Positions 1-11,984 of a DNA stretch of 58,283 bases are shown here, piece after piece. The notes under the pieces were generated by a model that worked only from the letters and a program-made list of their open reading frames with translations, searched no databases and was not told where the DNA came from. This DNA is from an uncultured Bacteroidota bacterium (GTDB taxonomy: Bacteria; Bacteroidota; Bacteroidia; Flavobacteriales; Flavobacteriaceae), in NCBI GenBank assembly GCA_902510415.1, contig CABXBH010000006.1, positions 1 through 58,283 on the forward strand. The letters run 5' to 3'. Every line of letters starts with the position of its first letter. Position 1 is the stretch's first letter. The position numbers were made by a program, and so were the translations under genes.

Positions 1-2
1 AA

Positions 3-245
3 GATTTAAAAGCTTTCACGACTGATTTAATAAAGAATCAAATGATGCAATATGGTCAAGCAATTCCTGATGAAAAAGAGCTAGATGGCATTATTGCAAG
101 AGTCATGAGTAACAAAGATGAAATCAAAAGACTTACTGAGCAATTAACCAGCACAAGAATTTTAGACTTTTTTAAGAAAAATTTTAAATATAAACTTAAA
201 AAGGTTAGTTATGATGAATATATAAAAGAAGCATATCCATCGTAA
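3..245 (+). CDS. tig: Trigger factor, C-terminal end (partial)
   Basis: This is the 3' end of a reading frame that enters from the left edge; it is open from base 3 and closes with TAA at 243-245, so about 80 residues are visible. The residues are charged and helical (a DEKELDGIIARVM stretch, then a lysine-rich tail), as in the C-terminal chaperone domain of trigger factor, the ribosome-bound folding chaperone and prolyl isomerase. The order with clpP and clpX directly downstream on the same strand is the common tig-clpP-clpX arrangement, and this carries most of the assignment. The first internal ATG (base 42) is not the start. The diagnostic ribosome-binding and isomerase domains lie outside the window. 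Confidence 0.75.
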   Translation, partial: DLKAFTTDLIKNQMMQYGQAIPDEKELDGIIARVMSNKDEIKRLTEQLTSTRILDFFKKNFKYKLKKVSYDEYIKEAYPS

Positions 246-278
246 TTCTTATATTTATAAATAATAAAACCATAAATT

Positions 279-953
279 ATGGACTACGGAAAAGAGTTTA
301 AAAAATTTGCAATCAAGGACCAGGGTATAAGTAGTACTTATTTTAATGATATTGTAAGTAGCATGTATCCATCTGGACTTACACCCAATATCATAGAAGA
401 AAGACAAATGAATATTGCAATTTTTGATGTTTTTTCAAGATTAATGATGGATAGGATTATTTTTATGGGTACTGCCATTAATGATCAGGTAGCTAATATT
501 ATTCAAGCTCAATTATTATTTCTTGAAAGTACAGATTCAACAAAGGATATTCAAATATATATTAATTCCCCAGGGGGAAGTGTGTATGCAGGTTTAGGAA
601 TTTATGATACCATGCAGTTGATAAAACCTGATGTTGCTACAATTTGTACAGGGATGGCAGCTTCTATGGGAGCTGTATTATTATGTGCAGGCGAAAAGGG
701 TAAAAGAAGTGGATTAACCCATTCTAGGGTTATGATTCATCAACCTCTTGGTGGAGCTCAAGGACAAGCAAGTGATATTGAAATAACAACTAGAGAAATA
801 TTATCCCTAAAGGAAGAGTTATATAAGATTATTAGTAAACATACTGGTCAAAATTATGATAAGGTTTATGCTGATAGCGACAGAGATTATTGGATGAAAG
901 CTGAGAAGGCTTTGGAGTATGGAATGATTGATGAAATTCTTACCAAAAATTAA
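279..953 (+). CDS. clpP: ATP-dependent Clp protease proteolytic subunit
   Basis: Serine peptidase that forms the double-heptamer proteolytic chamber of the ClpXP machine in the cytoplasm. The 224-residue protein carries the full catalytic triad: Ser129 in GMAASMG, His154 in MIHQP and Asp203, with the same spacing as E. coli Ser97/His122/Asp171 (constant offset of 32). The INSPGGSVYAG segment near residues 95-105 shapes the substrate site. The N-terminus is about 30 residues longer than the E. coli protein, as in other Bacteroidota. It starts 33 bases after tig and ends 5 bases before clpX, so the three genes are probably co-transcribed. Confidence 0.97.
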   Translation: MDYGKEFKKFAIKDQGISSTYFNDIVSSMYPSGLTPNIIEERQMNIAIFDVFSRLMMDRIIFMGTAINDQVANIIQAQLLFLESTDSTKDIQIYINSPGGSVYAGLGIYDTMQLIKPDVATICTGMAASMGAVLLCAGEKGKRSGLTHSRVMIHQPLGGAQGQASDIEITTREILSLKEELYKIISKHTGQNYDKVYADSDRDYWMKAEKALEYGMIDEILTKN

Positions 954-958
954 GTTAA

Positions 959-2185
959 ATGGGTAAATCTGATTTACAATGTTCATTTTGCGGTAAGAAA
1001 AAAGACCAAACAAGTTTGCTTATTGCTGGTATTGATGCACACATATGTGATTTGTGTATTGAACAAGCAAATGGAATTATCTTACAAGAAAATAACACAA
1101 AAGATAATGATCAAGAAAAATCTAAACAAGAGCTTCTTAAGCCTCAGCAAATAAAGCTTTTTTTGGATGATTATATCGTAGGTCAAGACTACACAAAAAA
1201 AGTTATTTCCGTTTCTGTATACAATCATTATAAGAGATTAAATCAAGAGGTGGAAAATGAAGTTGAGATTGAAAAAAGCAATATTATAATGGTTGGTCAA
1301 ACTGGAACAGGAAAAACATTAATTGCCAAAACAATAGCTAAGATGTTAGATGTTCCTCTAGCTATTGTAGATGCAACTGTTTTAACTGAAGCTGGATATG
1401 TTGGTGAAGATGTTGAGGGGATATTAACTAAATTATTACAATCAGCAAATTATGATGTAGAAAAAGCCGAGAAAGGAATAGTTTTTATTGATGAAATTGA
1501 TAAAATTGCTAGAAAAAGTGATAATCCCTCAATCACTAGAGATGTCTCTGGGGAAGGAGTTCAGCAAGCATTACTAAAATTATTAGAAGGAACAATTGTA
1601 AATGTTCCTCCAAAGGGTGGAAGAAAACACCCAGACCAAAAATTTATCGAAATTAATACAGAAAAGATTCTTTTTATTGCTGGCGGAGCTTTTGACGGAA
1701 TTGAGCGACATATTTCAAGGCGATTAAATTTAAATGTAATTGGATATAAAAGTGTAGGAAAAGATTCTGTTTCAAAACAGAATATTTTAAAACATATTAA
1801 CCCTAAGGACCTTAAGGATTTTGGACTAATTCCTGAAATTATCGGTAGACTGCCAGTTGTAACCTATATGAATCCTTTAAATAAAAATGCACTTTTGAGT
1901 ATTTTAACAAATCCTAAAAACGCATTGATTAAACAATATGTAAAATTATTTCATATGGATGATATCGTATTAGATTTTAAAAAAGACGCCTTAACTTATA
2001 TAGTGGATAAAGCGATTGATTATAATTTAGGAGCTAGAGGATTAAGATCATTATGTGAAGAAATACTCAATGATGCAATGTTTAATCTTCCTGGAAGTGA
2101 AATCAAAAAATTGGTTGTTTCAAAGAAATATGCTGAAGAACAACTTTCAAGAATAAGTGTTGAAAAATTAAAAGCAGCATCTTAA
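959..2185 (+). CDS. clpX: ATP-dependent Clp protease ATP-binding subunit ClpX
   Basis: AAA+ unfoldase that recognises substrates and feeds them to ClpP. Domains in order: an N-terminal zinc-binding domain with Cys8, Cys11, Cys30 and Cys33; Walker A GQTGTGKT at 113-120; the pore loop GYVG at 146-149; Walker B ending in FIDEID at 176-181; and a C-terminal small domain with the sensor-2 GARGLR motif. Length (408 residues) is normal. It follows clpP by 5 bases. The last four bases overlap the end of the convergent GH3-type gene, with no terminator hairpin between them. Confidence 0.97.
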   Translation: MGKSDLQCSFCGKKKDQTSLLIAGIDAHICDLCIEQANGIILQENNTKDNDQEKSKQELLKPQQIKLFLDDYIVGQDYTKKVISVSVYNHYKRLNQEVENEVEIEKSNIIMVGQTGTGKTLIAKTIAKMLDVPLAIVDATVLTEAGYVGEDVEGILTKLLQSANYDVEKAEKGIVFIDEIDKIARKSDNPSITRDVSGEGVQQALLKLLEGTIVNVPPKGGRKHPDQKFIEINTEKILFIAGGAFDGIERHISRRLNLNVIGYKSVGKDSVSKQNILKHINPKDLKDFGLIPEIIGRLPVVTYMNPLNKNALLSILTNPKNALIKQYVKLFHMDDIVLDFKKDALTYIVDKAIDYNLGARGLRSLCEEILNDAMFNLPGSEIKKLVVSKKYAEEQLSRISVEKLKAAS

Positions 2186-3696
2186 TTATTAAGTTTTATA
2201 AGGCTCTCAATAAACTTTCTTTCGTTTGAAAGTCTAGGTATTTTGTTTTGACCACCAACTTTATTGTTTAGCTCTAACCACTTAAAAAAAACTCCTTTTT
2301 TAGATATAATAATTTCAGGTTTTTTAAGTGTAAAACTATTATATCTTTTAGCTTCGTAATCAGAATTCTCCAATTTTAATTCACGATCAATTATTTCAGA
2401 AATATCAAGATCTTTAGATGGGGGCATTTTAAACTCAATAAACCACTGATGGGCACCTTTTTTGTTTTTTTTCATAAATATTGGAGCCACAGTATAGTCA
2501 ATAATTTGTAAATTATATTTAGAAGATAATTTATTAATTACATTATCTGTGTTTTCAACAATTACCTCTTCGCCAAACACATTGATATAATGTTTTGTTC
2601 TTCCAGTTACAATAATTTTATATGGACTTAAAGATGTGAATTTAACTGTGTCTCCAATTTTATATCTCCAAAGTCCAGCATTAGTGGTAATTAATATAGC
2701 ATAATTTATATCTTTTTCTACTGATGCTAAAGGGATAATTTTTTCATTTTTAGTTCCGTATGTTTTCATAGAAATAAATTCATAAAAAATCCCATAATCC
2801 AACATTAATAATAGCTCACTAGATTTATTCTCATATTGAATTGCAAAAAAACCTTCAGAAGCATTATAAATCTCATAGTATTTCATTGATTCTTTGCTGA
2901 TAATATTTTTATATTGATTCAGATACGGTTTAAAGCTAACCCCTCCGTGAAAGTATACCTCAATATTTGGCCATATCTCAGAAATAGATTCTTTATTACC
3001 GCTTATCAATATTCTATTTAATAATACTAACATCCAAGATGGAACACCTGCTAAACTTGTAACATTTTCGTTTAATGTTTCTTTGACAATAGCATCTATT
3101 TTATGATTCCAGTCTCCCATAAGTGAAGTGCTATTGCTTGGAGTGCTACTAAACTCAGCCCAAAAAGGCATATTATCAATTAGAATAGCGGATAAATCTC
3201 CATAAAAAGTTCCGTTTTTTTCATAAGGACTTTTACTTCCCCCAAGTCTTAGACTTTTTCCTGTAAAAAGTTGTGAATCAGGGTTATTATTTAAATACAT
3301 ACAAAGTAAATCTTTTCCTGCTGCATAATGACAATCTTCAAGTGATTCATCACTAACCGGAATAAACTTACTTTTAGCATTAGTTGTACCACTGGATTTA
3401 GCAAACCATTTAATTTTTGACGACCAGAAAATATTATCTTCTCCTTTTCTTGCCAATTCTATTTTATCTGCAAATTGTTCGTAGCTAAAGATTGGGACTT
3501 TATTTGAAAAATCTTGATAATTTTTTATGGAAGAAAAATCAAACTTTTGTCCAATAAAAGTATTTTTTGAGGATTCTATAAGTTTAAGAAGTACATCCTG
3601 CTGCACTTCATTAGGGTATTTTACAAATAATTCAATTTGGTGCATTCTTTTTTTTAGAAACCATGATGCTATTGAATTAATTAATGGAATTGGCAT
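2182..3696 (-). CDS. GH3-superfamily acyl-acid amido synthetase
   Basis: Member of the GH3 adenylate-forming family, named for plant auxin-responsive enzymes that activate a carboxylic acid as an acyl-adenylate and transfer it to an amine. The ATP-binding signature SSGTT lies at 101-105, the second nucleotide motif YNASEG at 277-282 and the [11 protein letters not shown] motif at 343-353, in the family order and spacing. At 504 residues it is full length. Bacteroidota often carry one copy whose substrate is unknown, so the reaction is only known at family level. It converges on clpX with a 4-base overlap and is divergent from the DUF2797 gene with 42 bases between starts. Confidence 0.85.
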   Translation of the reverse strand: MPIPLINSIASWFLKKRMHQIELFVKYPNEVQQDVLLKLIESSKNTFIGQKFDFSSIKNYQDFSNKVPIFSYEQFADKIELARKGEDNIFWSSKIKWFAKSSGTTNAKSKFIPVSDESLEDCHYAAGKDLLCMYLNNNPDSQLFTGKSLRLGGSKSPYEKNGTFYGDLSAILIDNMPFWAEFSSTPSNSTSLMGDWNHKIDAIVKETLNENVTSLAGVPSWMLVLLNRILISGNKESISEIWPNIEVYFHGGVSFKPYLNQYKNIISKESMKYYEIYNASEGFFAIQYENKSSELLLMLDYGIFYEFISMKTYGTKNEKIIPLASVEKDINYAILITTNAGLWRYKIGDTVKFTSLSPYKIIVTGRTKHYINVFGEEVIVENTDNVINKLSSKYNLQIIDYTVAPIFMKKNKKGAHQWFIEFKMPPSKDLDISEIIDRELKLENSDYEAKRYNSFTLKKPEIIISKKGVFFKWLELNNKVGGQNKIPRLSNERKFIESLIKLNN

Positions 3697-3738
3697 GTTT
3701 TTTTTGTAATTTACTTTCTTTTAAAATTATGAAATTTT

Positions 3739-4542
3739 ATGCATTTTGAAGGAGTAGTAAAAAAAATGACAACTGAAGATTTATCAGAAGTAAATTATTT
3801 TATTGAATTTGAAAACAGCTTTATACATTTAAATCAGTTTTTAGAAAGATCTTTTACAATAGAATGTAAAGGAACCCAGTGTTTATTATGTTCCTCATCT
3901 TCTAATATTTTTTCGAAATCAGGATATTGTAAAAGTTGTTTTTTTAATGCTCCAGAGGCAGGGCTATGGAATATACATCCTGAAAAAAGTAAAGCTCATT
4001 TAAATATTGCAGACAGAGATTTAGATTACGAAAAAAAAGCTCAACTTCAACCCCACATAGTTTATTTATCAAATACTGGATCACTCAAGGTTGGAGTAAC
4101 TAGAAAAACTCAGATTCCTACTAGATGGATAGATCAGGGTGCTCATGAGGCTATTGAAATACTTGAAACTCCTAATAGGTTTTTAGCCGGCAGTGCTGAG
4201 GTAGCTTTAAAAAAATATGTCAAACATCAAACAGGGTGGGTAAAAATGCTAAAAAACCAAAGAGATAATATTAATTTACAAAGTTCTAAAGAACATGTTA
4301 AGACATATATCCCAAGCAATTTAATCCAGTATTTCAGTGAAAAAAATAAAGTTTATAGTTTTGATTTCCCCGTTTTAAAATACCCTAAAAACCCAAAACA
4401 GGTCTATCTTAATGAAAAAAGTCATAAATTTTCAGGAAAATTATTAGGTATTAAGGGACAATACTTGATTTTTGACAATGATCAAGTATTACAGTTTAGA
4501 GCTCATCAAGGGTATTTATTTAAAATTAGTATTGATGCTTAA
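3739..4542 (+). CDS. DUF2797 family protein with paired CxxC motifs
   Basis: A 267-residue cytoplasmic protein with no signal peptide. Two CxxC pairs (Cys48/Cys51 and Cys64/Cys67) look like a small zinc ribbon. They are followed by a conserved region with HIVYLSNTGSLKVGVTRKTQIPTRWIDQGA, in two parts HIVYLSNTG and KVGVTRKTQIPTRW, that matches my memory of DUF2797, a family widespread in Flavobacteriia and some actinobacteria. The segment resembles a GIY-YIG-like fold in the order Y-L-S then K-V-G-x-T-R, so a nucleic-acid role is possible but unproven. It overlaps the end of the convergent transporter gene by 4 bases. Confidence 0.72.
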   Translation: MHFEGVVKKMTTEDLSEVNYFIEFENSFIHLNQFLERSFTIECKGTQCLLCSSSSNIFSKSGYCKSCFFNAPEAGLWNIHPEKSKAHLNIADRDLDYEKKAQLQPHIVYLSNTGSLKVGVTRKTQIPTRWIDQGAHEAIEILETPNRFLAGSAEVALKKYVKHQTGWVKMLKNQRDNINLQSSKEHVKTYIPSNLIQYFSEKNKVYSFDFPVLKYPKNPKQVYLNEKSHKFSGKLLGIKGQYLIFDNDQVLQFRAHQGYLFKISIDA

Positions 4543-5261
4543 TCAATATTGATTTCTTGATTTATTTCTAAATTAAATTTTTTCCTAAACAAGTATACAC
4601 CTAGATATAAAAAGGGAGTGTCTATTAATGCTACCAATACTTTAAACAAAAACCCCGAAATTAATAATCCAGCAAATTGATCCCAACTCAATACATTAGT
4701 AATACATAAGAGAAGTATAATTGTAAAGGTGTCAACAAATTGTGAGAAAAAAGTAGAAAAATTATTTCTTAACCATAACATTTTTCCCTTCGTTAAATTT
4801 TTCCAAAAATGATAAATATGAATATCAATATATTGTGCAAATAAATAGCTAAGCATACTTGAAAGTACAGCAATTATTGTACTACCAAATACTTTTTTAA
4901 ATAATAAATCATCAACAGGCGAATTATCCATAGCAGGAACTGAATCTGCTACATAAATAATTAAAGTCGAAAAAATAGCAGCAAAAATCCCTACTGTTAC
5001 TACCTGATTAGCTTTCTTTTTCCCATAAATTTCACTTATCAAGTCAGTAATTAAAAAAGTTATAGGATATGGAAGAATACCAACTGATAAATAGAAAAGT
5101 TTTTCTCCAAATATTTCAAAGTCTATTGGATGCCAGTAAAAAAATTTTTGAAAAATTAAATTTGAAACAACTAAAGAAGTAATAAAAAGGGACGCAAGAA
5201 CTAAATAAAGTTTTTGCGCTAATATTTTTTTTTCAGGATTCACAAATTTGTCTTTACCCAA
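4539..5261 (-). CDS. Queuosine precursor transporter (YhhQ/VUT family)
   Basis: Integral membrane protein of 240 residues with about six hydrophobic segments. It contains the family-typical stretch YPITFLITDLISEIYGKKKAN near residues 62-82 (acidic Asp and Glu in a helix followed by YGKK) and a QFVDTF motif in a later helix. Family members import queuosine precursors such as preQ0 or preQ1 for tRNA modification. The window also has queA, a late step of queuosine synthesis, at 53355-54410, so salvage and synthesis could both operate. The gene diverges from the folK-dNK gene. Confidence 0.88.
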   Translation of the reverse strand: MGKDKFVNPEKKILAQKLYLVLASLFITSLVVSNLIFQKFFYWHPIDFEIFGEKLFYLSVGILPYPITFLITDLISEIYGKKKANQVVTVGIFAAIFSTLIIYVADSVPAMDNSPVDDLLFKKVFGSTIIAVLSSMLSYLFAQYIDIHIYHFWKNLTKGKMLWLRNNFSTFFSQFVDTFTIILLLCITNVLSWDQFAGLLISGFLFKVLVALIDTPFLYLGVYLFRKKFNLEINQEINID

Positions 5262-5302
5262 ATATAGTAAATCAATTTCTTTTAACTAATTTGTTATTTC
5301 TT

Positions 5303-6427
5303 ATGGATTTGTATAAAAAATTTCATATTTCAATTGGATCTAATATTGGAGATAAACTTGAAAATATCCAATCATCATTAGATTTGATCCACTCTAGAAT
5401 TGCTTGTTTTACAGCAATATCTTCTGTATATGAGTCTGAGTCAATTGGTTTTGATGGAAATGATTTTTATAATATATGTGCATCTTTCAAATCAAATAAA
5501 AGTCCATACTATATAATGCAGCAGTTGTTAGCTGTTGAAGAGATACTGGGTCGTAATAGAAACAATGAAAAAAAATATGTATCAAGGATCATTGATATTG
5601 ATATTATATTAATTGAAAATTTAACAATAGATTCTGAGGAGCTAAAGGTACCTCACAAAGAAATGTGTAATAGAAGATTTGTTTTAGAGCCATTAATTGA
5701 AATTGATCCAAATTTAATACACCCTATCAATAAGATTTCATTAAAGGAAATTTATAATTCATTTAAGCAAAATCAGAAGATTAAAAGAACAGATTTAATT
5801 TTAAATAACCCTTCAAGCCTGCTACCAATAATCAAATATAACTACATTGCTGTAGAAGGAAATATTGGGTCAGGTAAAACAAGTTTGTCTAAACAAATTT
5901 CAGCAGATTTTAACACTAAATTAATGCTAGAAAGGTTTATAGATAATCCCTTTTTGGCGAAATTTTATAAGAATCCAAAAGAATTTGCATTTAAATTAGA
6001 AATGTCGTTTTTAGCCGATAGATATCAGCAAACAAGTGAAGATTTGTCTCAGTTAAATTTATTTAATCAAAATATTATCAGTGATTATGATATTCATAAG
6101 TCATTAATTTTTTCAAAAATAAATTTAAATTTAGATGAGTTTAATCTTTACAGAAAATTATTTTATTCTCTTTATAATAGTATCGTAAAACCTGACTTAA
6201 TTATTTTTTTAAATCAAACAATCAAAAATTTAAAAAGCAACATAAAAAAAAGAGGTAGAGAATATGAAGCATCAATATCTGATGAATATTTAACTAACAT
6301 AAATAAGAGTTATTCAGATTTTTTTAAGTCAAGACCAGATCTTAATGTAAAATTTATTGATGTTTCGGAAATGGATTTTGTAAAAAATAGACTGGATTAT
6401 TTGTCAATCATAAATCAAATTGATTAA
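5303..6427 (+). CDS. folK: FolK-deoxynucleoside kinase fusion protein
   Basis: Two enzymes in one chain of 374 residues. Residues 1 to about 155 are 6-hydroxymethyl-7,8-dihydropterin pyrophosphokinase, a folate-synthesis step: ISIGSNIGD at the N-terminus, the SRIIDIDI metal-binding segment and PHKEMCNRRFVLEPL near 117-131. Residues about 180 to 374 are a deoxynucleoside kinase-like domain with P-loop GNIGSGKT (186-193) and the lid KRGREYE. In this domain the usual D/E-R-S motif is replaced by SDYDIHKS. An in-frame TTG at 5291 would add four residues, but the ATG at 5303 gives the normal FolK start. Its end overlaps the convergent methyltransferase gene by 20 bases. Confidence 0.9.
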   Translation: MDLYKKFHISIGSNIGDKLENIQSSLDLIHSRIACFTAISSVYESESIGFDGNDFYNICASFKSNKSPYYIMQQLLAVEEILGRNRNNEKKYVSRIIDIDIILIENLTIDSEELKVPHKEMCNRRFVLEPLIEIDPNLIHPINKISLKEIYNSFKQNQKIKRTDLILNNPSSLLPIIKYNYIAVEGNIGSGKTSLSKQISADFNTKLMLERFIDNPFLAKFYKNPKEFAFKLEMSFLADRYQQTSEDLSQLNLFNQNIISDYDIHKSLIFSKINLNLDEFNLYRKLFYSLYNSIVKPDLIIFLNQTIKNLKSNIKKRGREYEASISDEYLTNINKSYSDFFKSRPDLNVKFIDVSEMDFVKNRLDYLSIINQID

Positions 6428-6953
6428 GCGAAATTTTCGAAAAAATATCCCAAATTACAATTCCAGCTGAAACGGAAACATTTAATGAATGTTTAGTGCC
6501 AAATTGTGGTATTTCAATTACACTATCACTATTATCAAGAATTTTCTGGCTTATCCCCTTAATTTCATTACCAAAAATAATAGCATATTTTTTTTCATTT
6601 TCTGGTTTAAAACTCTCTAGTTTTATTGATTTATTTGCCTGCTCAACAGCAATAATTTGATAATCTTTTTTTTTCAACTTCATAATTACTTCCTCTGTAT
6701 TTTTATAATATCTCCAGTCAACTGATTCTGAGCTTCCTAATGCTGTCTTTCTAATTTCTTTATTTGGAGGAATTGCTGTTATACCGCATAAAATTATTTT
6801 ATCAATTAGAAATGCATCACAGGTTCTGAAAACACTCCCTACATTGTGTGCACTTCTTATATTATCTAGAATAACAATAACAGGAGTTTTAGAGGAGTTT
6901 TTAAACTCGTCAATAGACAATCTACTTAACTCGCTGTTTTTTAATTTTTTCAT
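6408..6953 (-). CDS. SpoU/TrmH-family RNA 2'-O-methyltransferase
   Basis: SPOUT-class methyltransferase that would use S-adenosylmethionine to methylate a ribose 2'-OH in tRNA or rRNA. All three SpoU motifs are present in 181 residues: motif 1 NIRSAHNVGSVFRTCDAF at 31-48, motif 2 IIFGNEIKGIS at 125-135 and motif 3 IEIPQFGTKHSLNVSVSAGI at 146-165, which forms the knotted cofactor site. There is no extra N-terminal substrate-binding domain, so it is closest to the short TrmH-like type; the target nucleotide cannot be told from sequence. It lies between two plus-strand genes and overlaps the folK-dNK 3' end. Confidence 0.9.
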   Translation of the reverse strand: MKKLKNSELSRLSIDEFKNSSKTPVIVILDNIRSAHNVGSVFRTCDAFLIDKIILCGITAIPPNKEIRKTALGSSESVDWRYYKNTEEVIMKLKKKDYQIIAVEQANKSIKLESFKPENEKKYAIIFGNEIKGISQKILDNSDSVIEIPQFGTKHSLNVSVSAGIVIWDIFSKISLNQFDL

Positions 6954-7043
6954 ATAATCAACTTAATAAATTGTTTTCTAAACAACTAAATAATAATTAC
7001 ATTAGTAAAGATGTAGCGGTAAAAATAGATTAAACTTTTCGTT

Positions 7044-9629
7044 TTGAAAAAAGACATTAAAAAAATTACTCCCTTAATGCAACAATATAATGCTATTAAA
7101 GCAAAATATCCTGATGCAATGTTGCTTTTTAGGGTTGGGGATTTTTATGAAACTTTTGGTGATGATGCAATTCAAGCTTCAAAAATTTTAGATATTATTT
7201 TAACCAAAAGAGGTGCTGGAAGTCAAAGTGAAACTGAACTCGCTGGATTTCCTCATCATTCGTTAAATTTATATTTACCAAAGCTTGTAAAGTCAGGTCT
7301 TCGTGTTGCTATTTGTGATCAATTAGAAGACCCAAAAAAAACAAAAAAAATTGTAAAACGAGGAGTTACTGAGTTAATAACTCCTGGATTAGCATCTGTT
7401 GATGGAGTTATAAATCCAAAATCAAATAATTTTTTAGCTTCAATTTTTATAAGTAATAATATAGGTATTTCTTTCCTTGATATTTCAACTGGAGAATTTC
7501 TAATTTCGCAAGGTGATAGAGAATATATAGCAAAATTGTTAGCCAATTTTAATCCTAGTGAAATTTTAATTGCCAAGCAGGATAAGAAAAAATTTAAGGA
7601 AATTTTCGGAGAATTATATAATTTATTTTTTTTGGAACAATGGATATATAATTCTGATTTTGCAAATGAATTAATTCTTAATCAGTTTAAAACTAAATCT
7701 CTAAAAGGTTTTGGCATTGATGACTTATTCGATGGAATTATTTCCACTGCAGGAATTTTACATTACTTAAACGAAACACAACATCATAAATTAAATCATA
7801 TAACGAGGATTCAAAGAATTCCAAAAGAAGGACACGTATGGCTTGATAGATTTACTTTAAGAAATTTAGAAATTTTTTATCCCAATTCATCAGAAGGAAA
7901 ATCATTAATTGATGTTATTGACCAAACCATTTCTCCGATGGGTGGAAGATTATTGAAAAGATGGTTAGCATTACCTAGCACTGACAAAGAATTAATTTCT
8001 CAAAGGCATAATATTGTTCAGCACTTTATTGATAAAACAAAAGACAGAGAATATATAATTGAAATATTAAATTCATTAAGTGATCTAGAGAGACTTGTTT
8101 CAAAAATATCAACAAAAAAAATTAGTCCTAGAGAGTTATTCAACCTTAATGAGTCTTTAAAAATTATAACTCCTTTAAAAACTGAATTAAAAAGAACTAA
8201 TTGTTTTGAATTAAATGATATTGTAAAATCAATTCAAAATTGTGATAAACTAATTAATAAAATTAGTGATACACTTTCTGATTCTCCACCAGTTAATATT
8301 AACAAAGGCAATTCAATTTCCTCAGAATTTTCTCAAGAGTTAAAGGAATTAAGAAGTTTATCAAGAAACAATAAAGATTTTCTTGATAAAATGCTTGAAG
8401 AACAATCAGAGTTAACAAACATACCATCTTTGAAAATTTCTTCAAATAATGTTTTTGGTTACTATATAGAGGTTAGAAACACCCATCGTGATAAAGTTCC
8501 TGATGATTGGGTTAGAAAGCAAACCTTGGTTAATGCTGAAAGATATATCACAGAAGAATTAAAAGATTATGAATCTAAAATATTAGGGGCTGAGGAAAAA
8601 ATATTGGAGTTGGAGCAGCTACTTTATGATGAATTACTCAATTTTTGCCAATCATTTATTAGAACAATACAAAATAACTCATTATCAATAGCAAAATTAG
8701 ATTGTTTAGTATCTTTTTCTGTACTAGCTATTTCGAAAGACTATACAAAACCAATTATTGATAATTCTTTAGATATTGAAATTATTAACGGTAAGCATCC
8801 AGTTATTGAATCTCAATTACCAATTGATAAACCGTACATTCCAAATAGCATTCTACTTAATTCAAAAAAACAACAAATTATTATGATTACCGGTCCTAAT
8901 ATGTCTGGTAAATCAGCTATTCTTCGACAAACAGCGATAATTTGTTTGCTTGCACAAATTGGGTCTTTTGTTCCGGCCAAAAAATTAAGAATGGGAATCA
9001 TTGATAAAATATTTACTAGAGTTGGAGCTTCTGACAATATTAGTGTTGGAGAGTCTACATTTATGGTTGAAATGAATGAGACAGCTCTTATTTTAAATAA
9101 TATTTCAGATCGTAGTTTAATTTTACTCGACGAAATTGGCAGGGGAACTAGTACTTACGACGGCATATCTATTGCCTGGGCCATTTCCGAATATTTGCAT
9201 AATCATAAGTCAAGACCAAAGACTTTATTTGCCACTCATTACCACGAATTAAATCAAATGGAAGATTCTTTTAATCGAATCAAAAACTTTAATGTTTCAA
9301 TTAAGGAAGAAAATAATCAAATATTGTTTTTGAGAAAATTAGTCGCTGGCAGTAGTGAGCATAGTTTTGGAATTCATGTAGCAAAAATGGCAGGTATTCC
9401 AAAAAATGTATTGGATAAAGCAAATGATATGTTAAAGCAATTAGAGTTATCTAGATCATCTAAAGAATTAGTAGTAAATAAAATTTCCCCTCAGTTAGAT
9501 TTTTTTAATATTAATGATCCTTTATTTGAAGAGTTAAAAAAAGATATTAATGATTTAAATTTGGATGAATTGACTCCAATAGAAGCACTTTTAAAATTAA
9601 ATGAATTAAAAAGAAAGCTTAATAAATAG
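7044..9629 (+). CDS. mutS: DNA mismatch repair protein MutS
   Basis: Mismatch-recognition ATPase of 861 residues. The mismatch-wedging Phe-x-Glu motif is in GDFYETFGDD (Phe34, Glu36, compared with Phe36/Glu38 in E. coli). Walker A GPNMSGKS is at 617-624, followed by Walker B/signature LILLDEIGRGTSTYDG and the ATHYHEL segment. The start is a TTG at 7044, preferred because it gives the usual short lysine-rich N-terminus before TPLMQQYNAIKAKYPD; the next ATG (7077) would cut into the conserved N-terminal domain. No Shine-Dalgarno-like sequence precedes it. No mutL is in the window. Confidence 0.97.
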   Translation: MKKDIKKITPLMQQYNAIKAKYPDAMLLFRVGDFYETFGDDAIQASKILDIILTKRGAGSQSETELAGFPHHSLNLYLPKLVKSGLRVAICDQLEDPKKTKKIVKRGVTELITPGLASVDGVINPKSNNFLASIFISNNIGISFLDISTGEFLISQGDREYIAKLLANFNPSEILIAKQDKKKFKEIFGELYNLFFLEQWIYNSDFANELILNQFKTKSLKGFGIDDLFDGIISTAGILHYLNETQHHKLNHITRIQRIPKEGHVWLDRFTLRNLEIFYPNSSEGKSLIDVIDQTISPMGGRLLKRWLALPSTDKELISQRHNIVQHFIDKTKDREYIIEILNSLSDLERLVSKISTKKISPRELFNLNESLKIITPLKTELKRTNCFELNDIVKSIQNCDKLINKISDTLSDSPPVNINKGNSISSEFSQELKELRSLSRNNKDFLDKMLEEQSELTNIPSLKISSNNVFGYYIEVRNTHRDKVPDDWVRKQTLVNAERYITEELKDYESKILGAEEKILELEQLLYDELLNFCQSFIRTIQNNSLSIAKLDCLVSFSVLAISKDYTKPIIDNSLDIEIINGKHPVIESQLPIDKPYIPNSILLNSKKQQIIMITGPNMSGKSAILRQTAIICLLAQIGSFVPAKKLRMGIIDKIFTRVGASDNISVGESTFMVEMNETALILNNISDRSLILLDEIGRGTSTYDGISIAWAISEYLHNHKSRPKTLFATHYHELNQMEDSFNRIKNFNVSIKEENNQILFLRKLVAGSSEHSFGIHVAKMAGIPKNVLDKANDMLKQLELSRSSKELVVNKISPQLDFFNINDPLFEELKKDINDLNLDELTPIEALLKLNELKRKLNK

Positions 9630-9679
9630 TGATTTTTTTTATTTTTACTACCGATTCAAAATAAACTAAAACAAATTAA

Positions 9680-11830
<2,151 letters not shown>

Positions 11831-11853
11831 GTTTCATATTTGAAAATTTATCT

Positions 11854-11861
11854 TAAATTTG
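11854..11861 (+). promoter_or_regulatory. Predicted -7 element of the tRNA-Gly/tRNA-Leu unit
   Basis: The octamer TAAATTTG matches the Bacteroidota sigma -7 consensus TAnnTTTG exactly and lies 35 bases before tRNA-Gly, in the only intergenic space ahead of the tRNA pair. No well-spaced -33 TTTG was found, so this is a motif match only. Confidence 0.5.
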
Positions 11862-11896
11862 CATCCGCACTTTAGGTGCAAGTTCTTTAAAATAAT

Positions 11897-11968
11897 GCGA
11901 AAGTAGCTCAGGGGTAGAGCATCACCTTGCCAAGGTGAGGGTCGCGGGTTCAAATCCCGTCTTTCGCT
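11897..11968 (+). tRNA. tRNA-Gly (anticodon GCC)
   Basis: A complete cloverleaf of 72 bases. The acceptor arms GCGAAAG (11897-11903) and CTTTCGC (11961-11967) pair fully, with discriminator T at 11968. The anticodon stem TCACC/GGTGA encloses the loop TTGCCAA, placing anticodon GCC at 11929-11931. The T-arm GCGGG-TTCAAAT-CCCGT is standard. CCA is not encoded. It is followed 16 bases later by tRNA-Leu, so both are probably cut from one transcript. Confidence 0.97.
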
Positions 11969-11984
11969 CTCCATTACAATATTA

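Noticed and set aside
819-1013. Minus-strand reading frame across the clpP-clpX junction
   Set aside because: It lies fully within two well-supported genes on the other strand and looks like no known protein.
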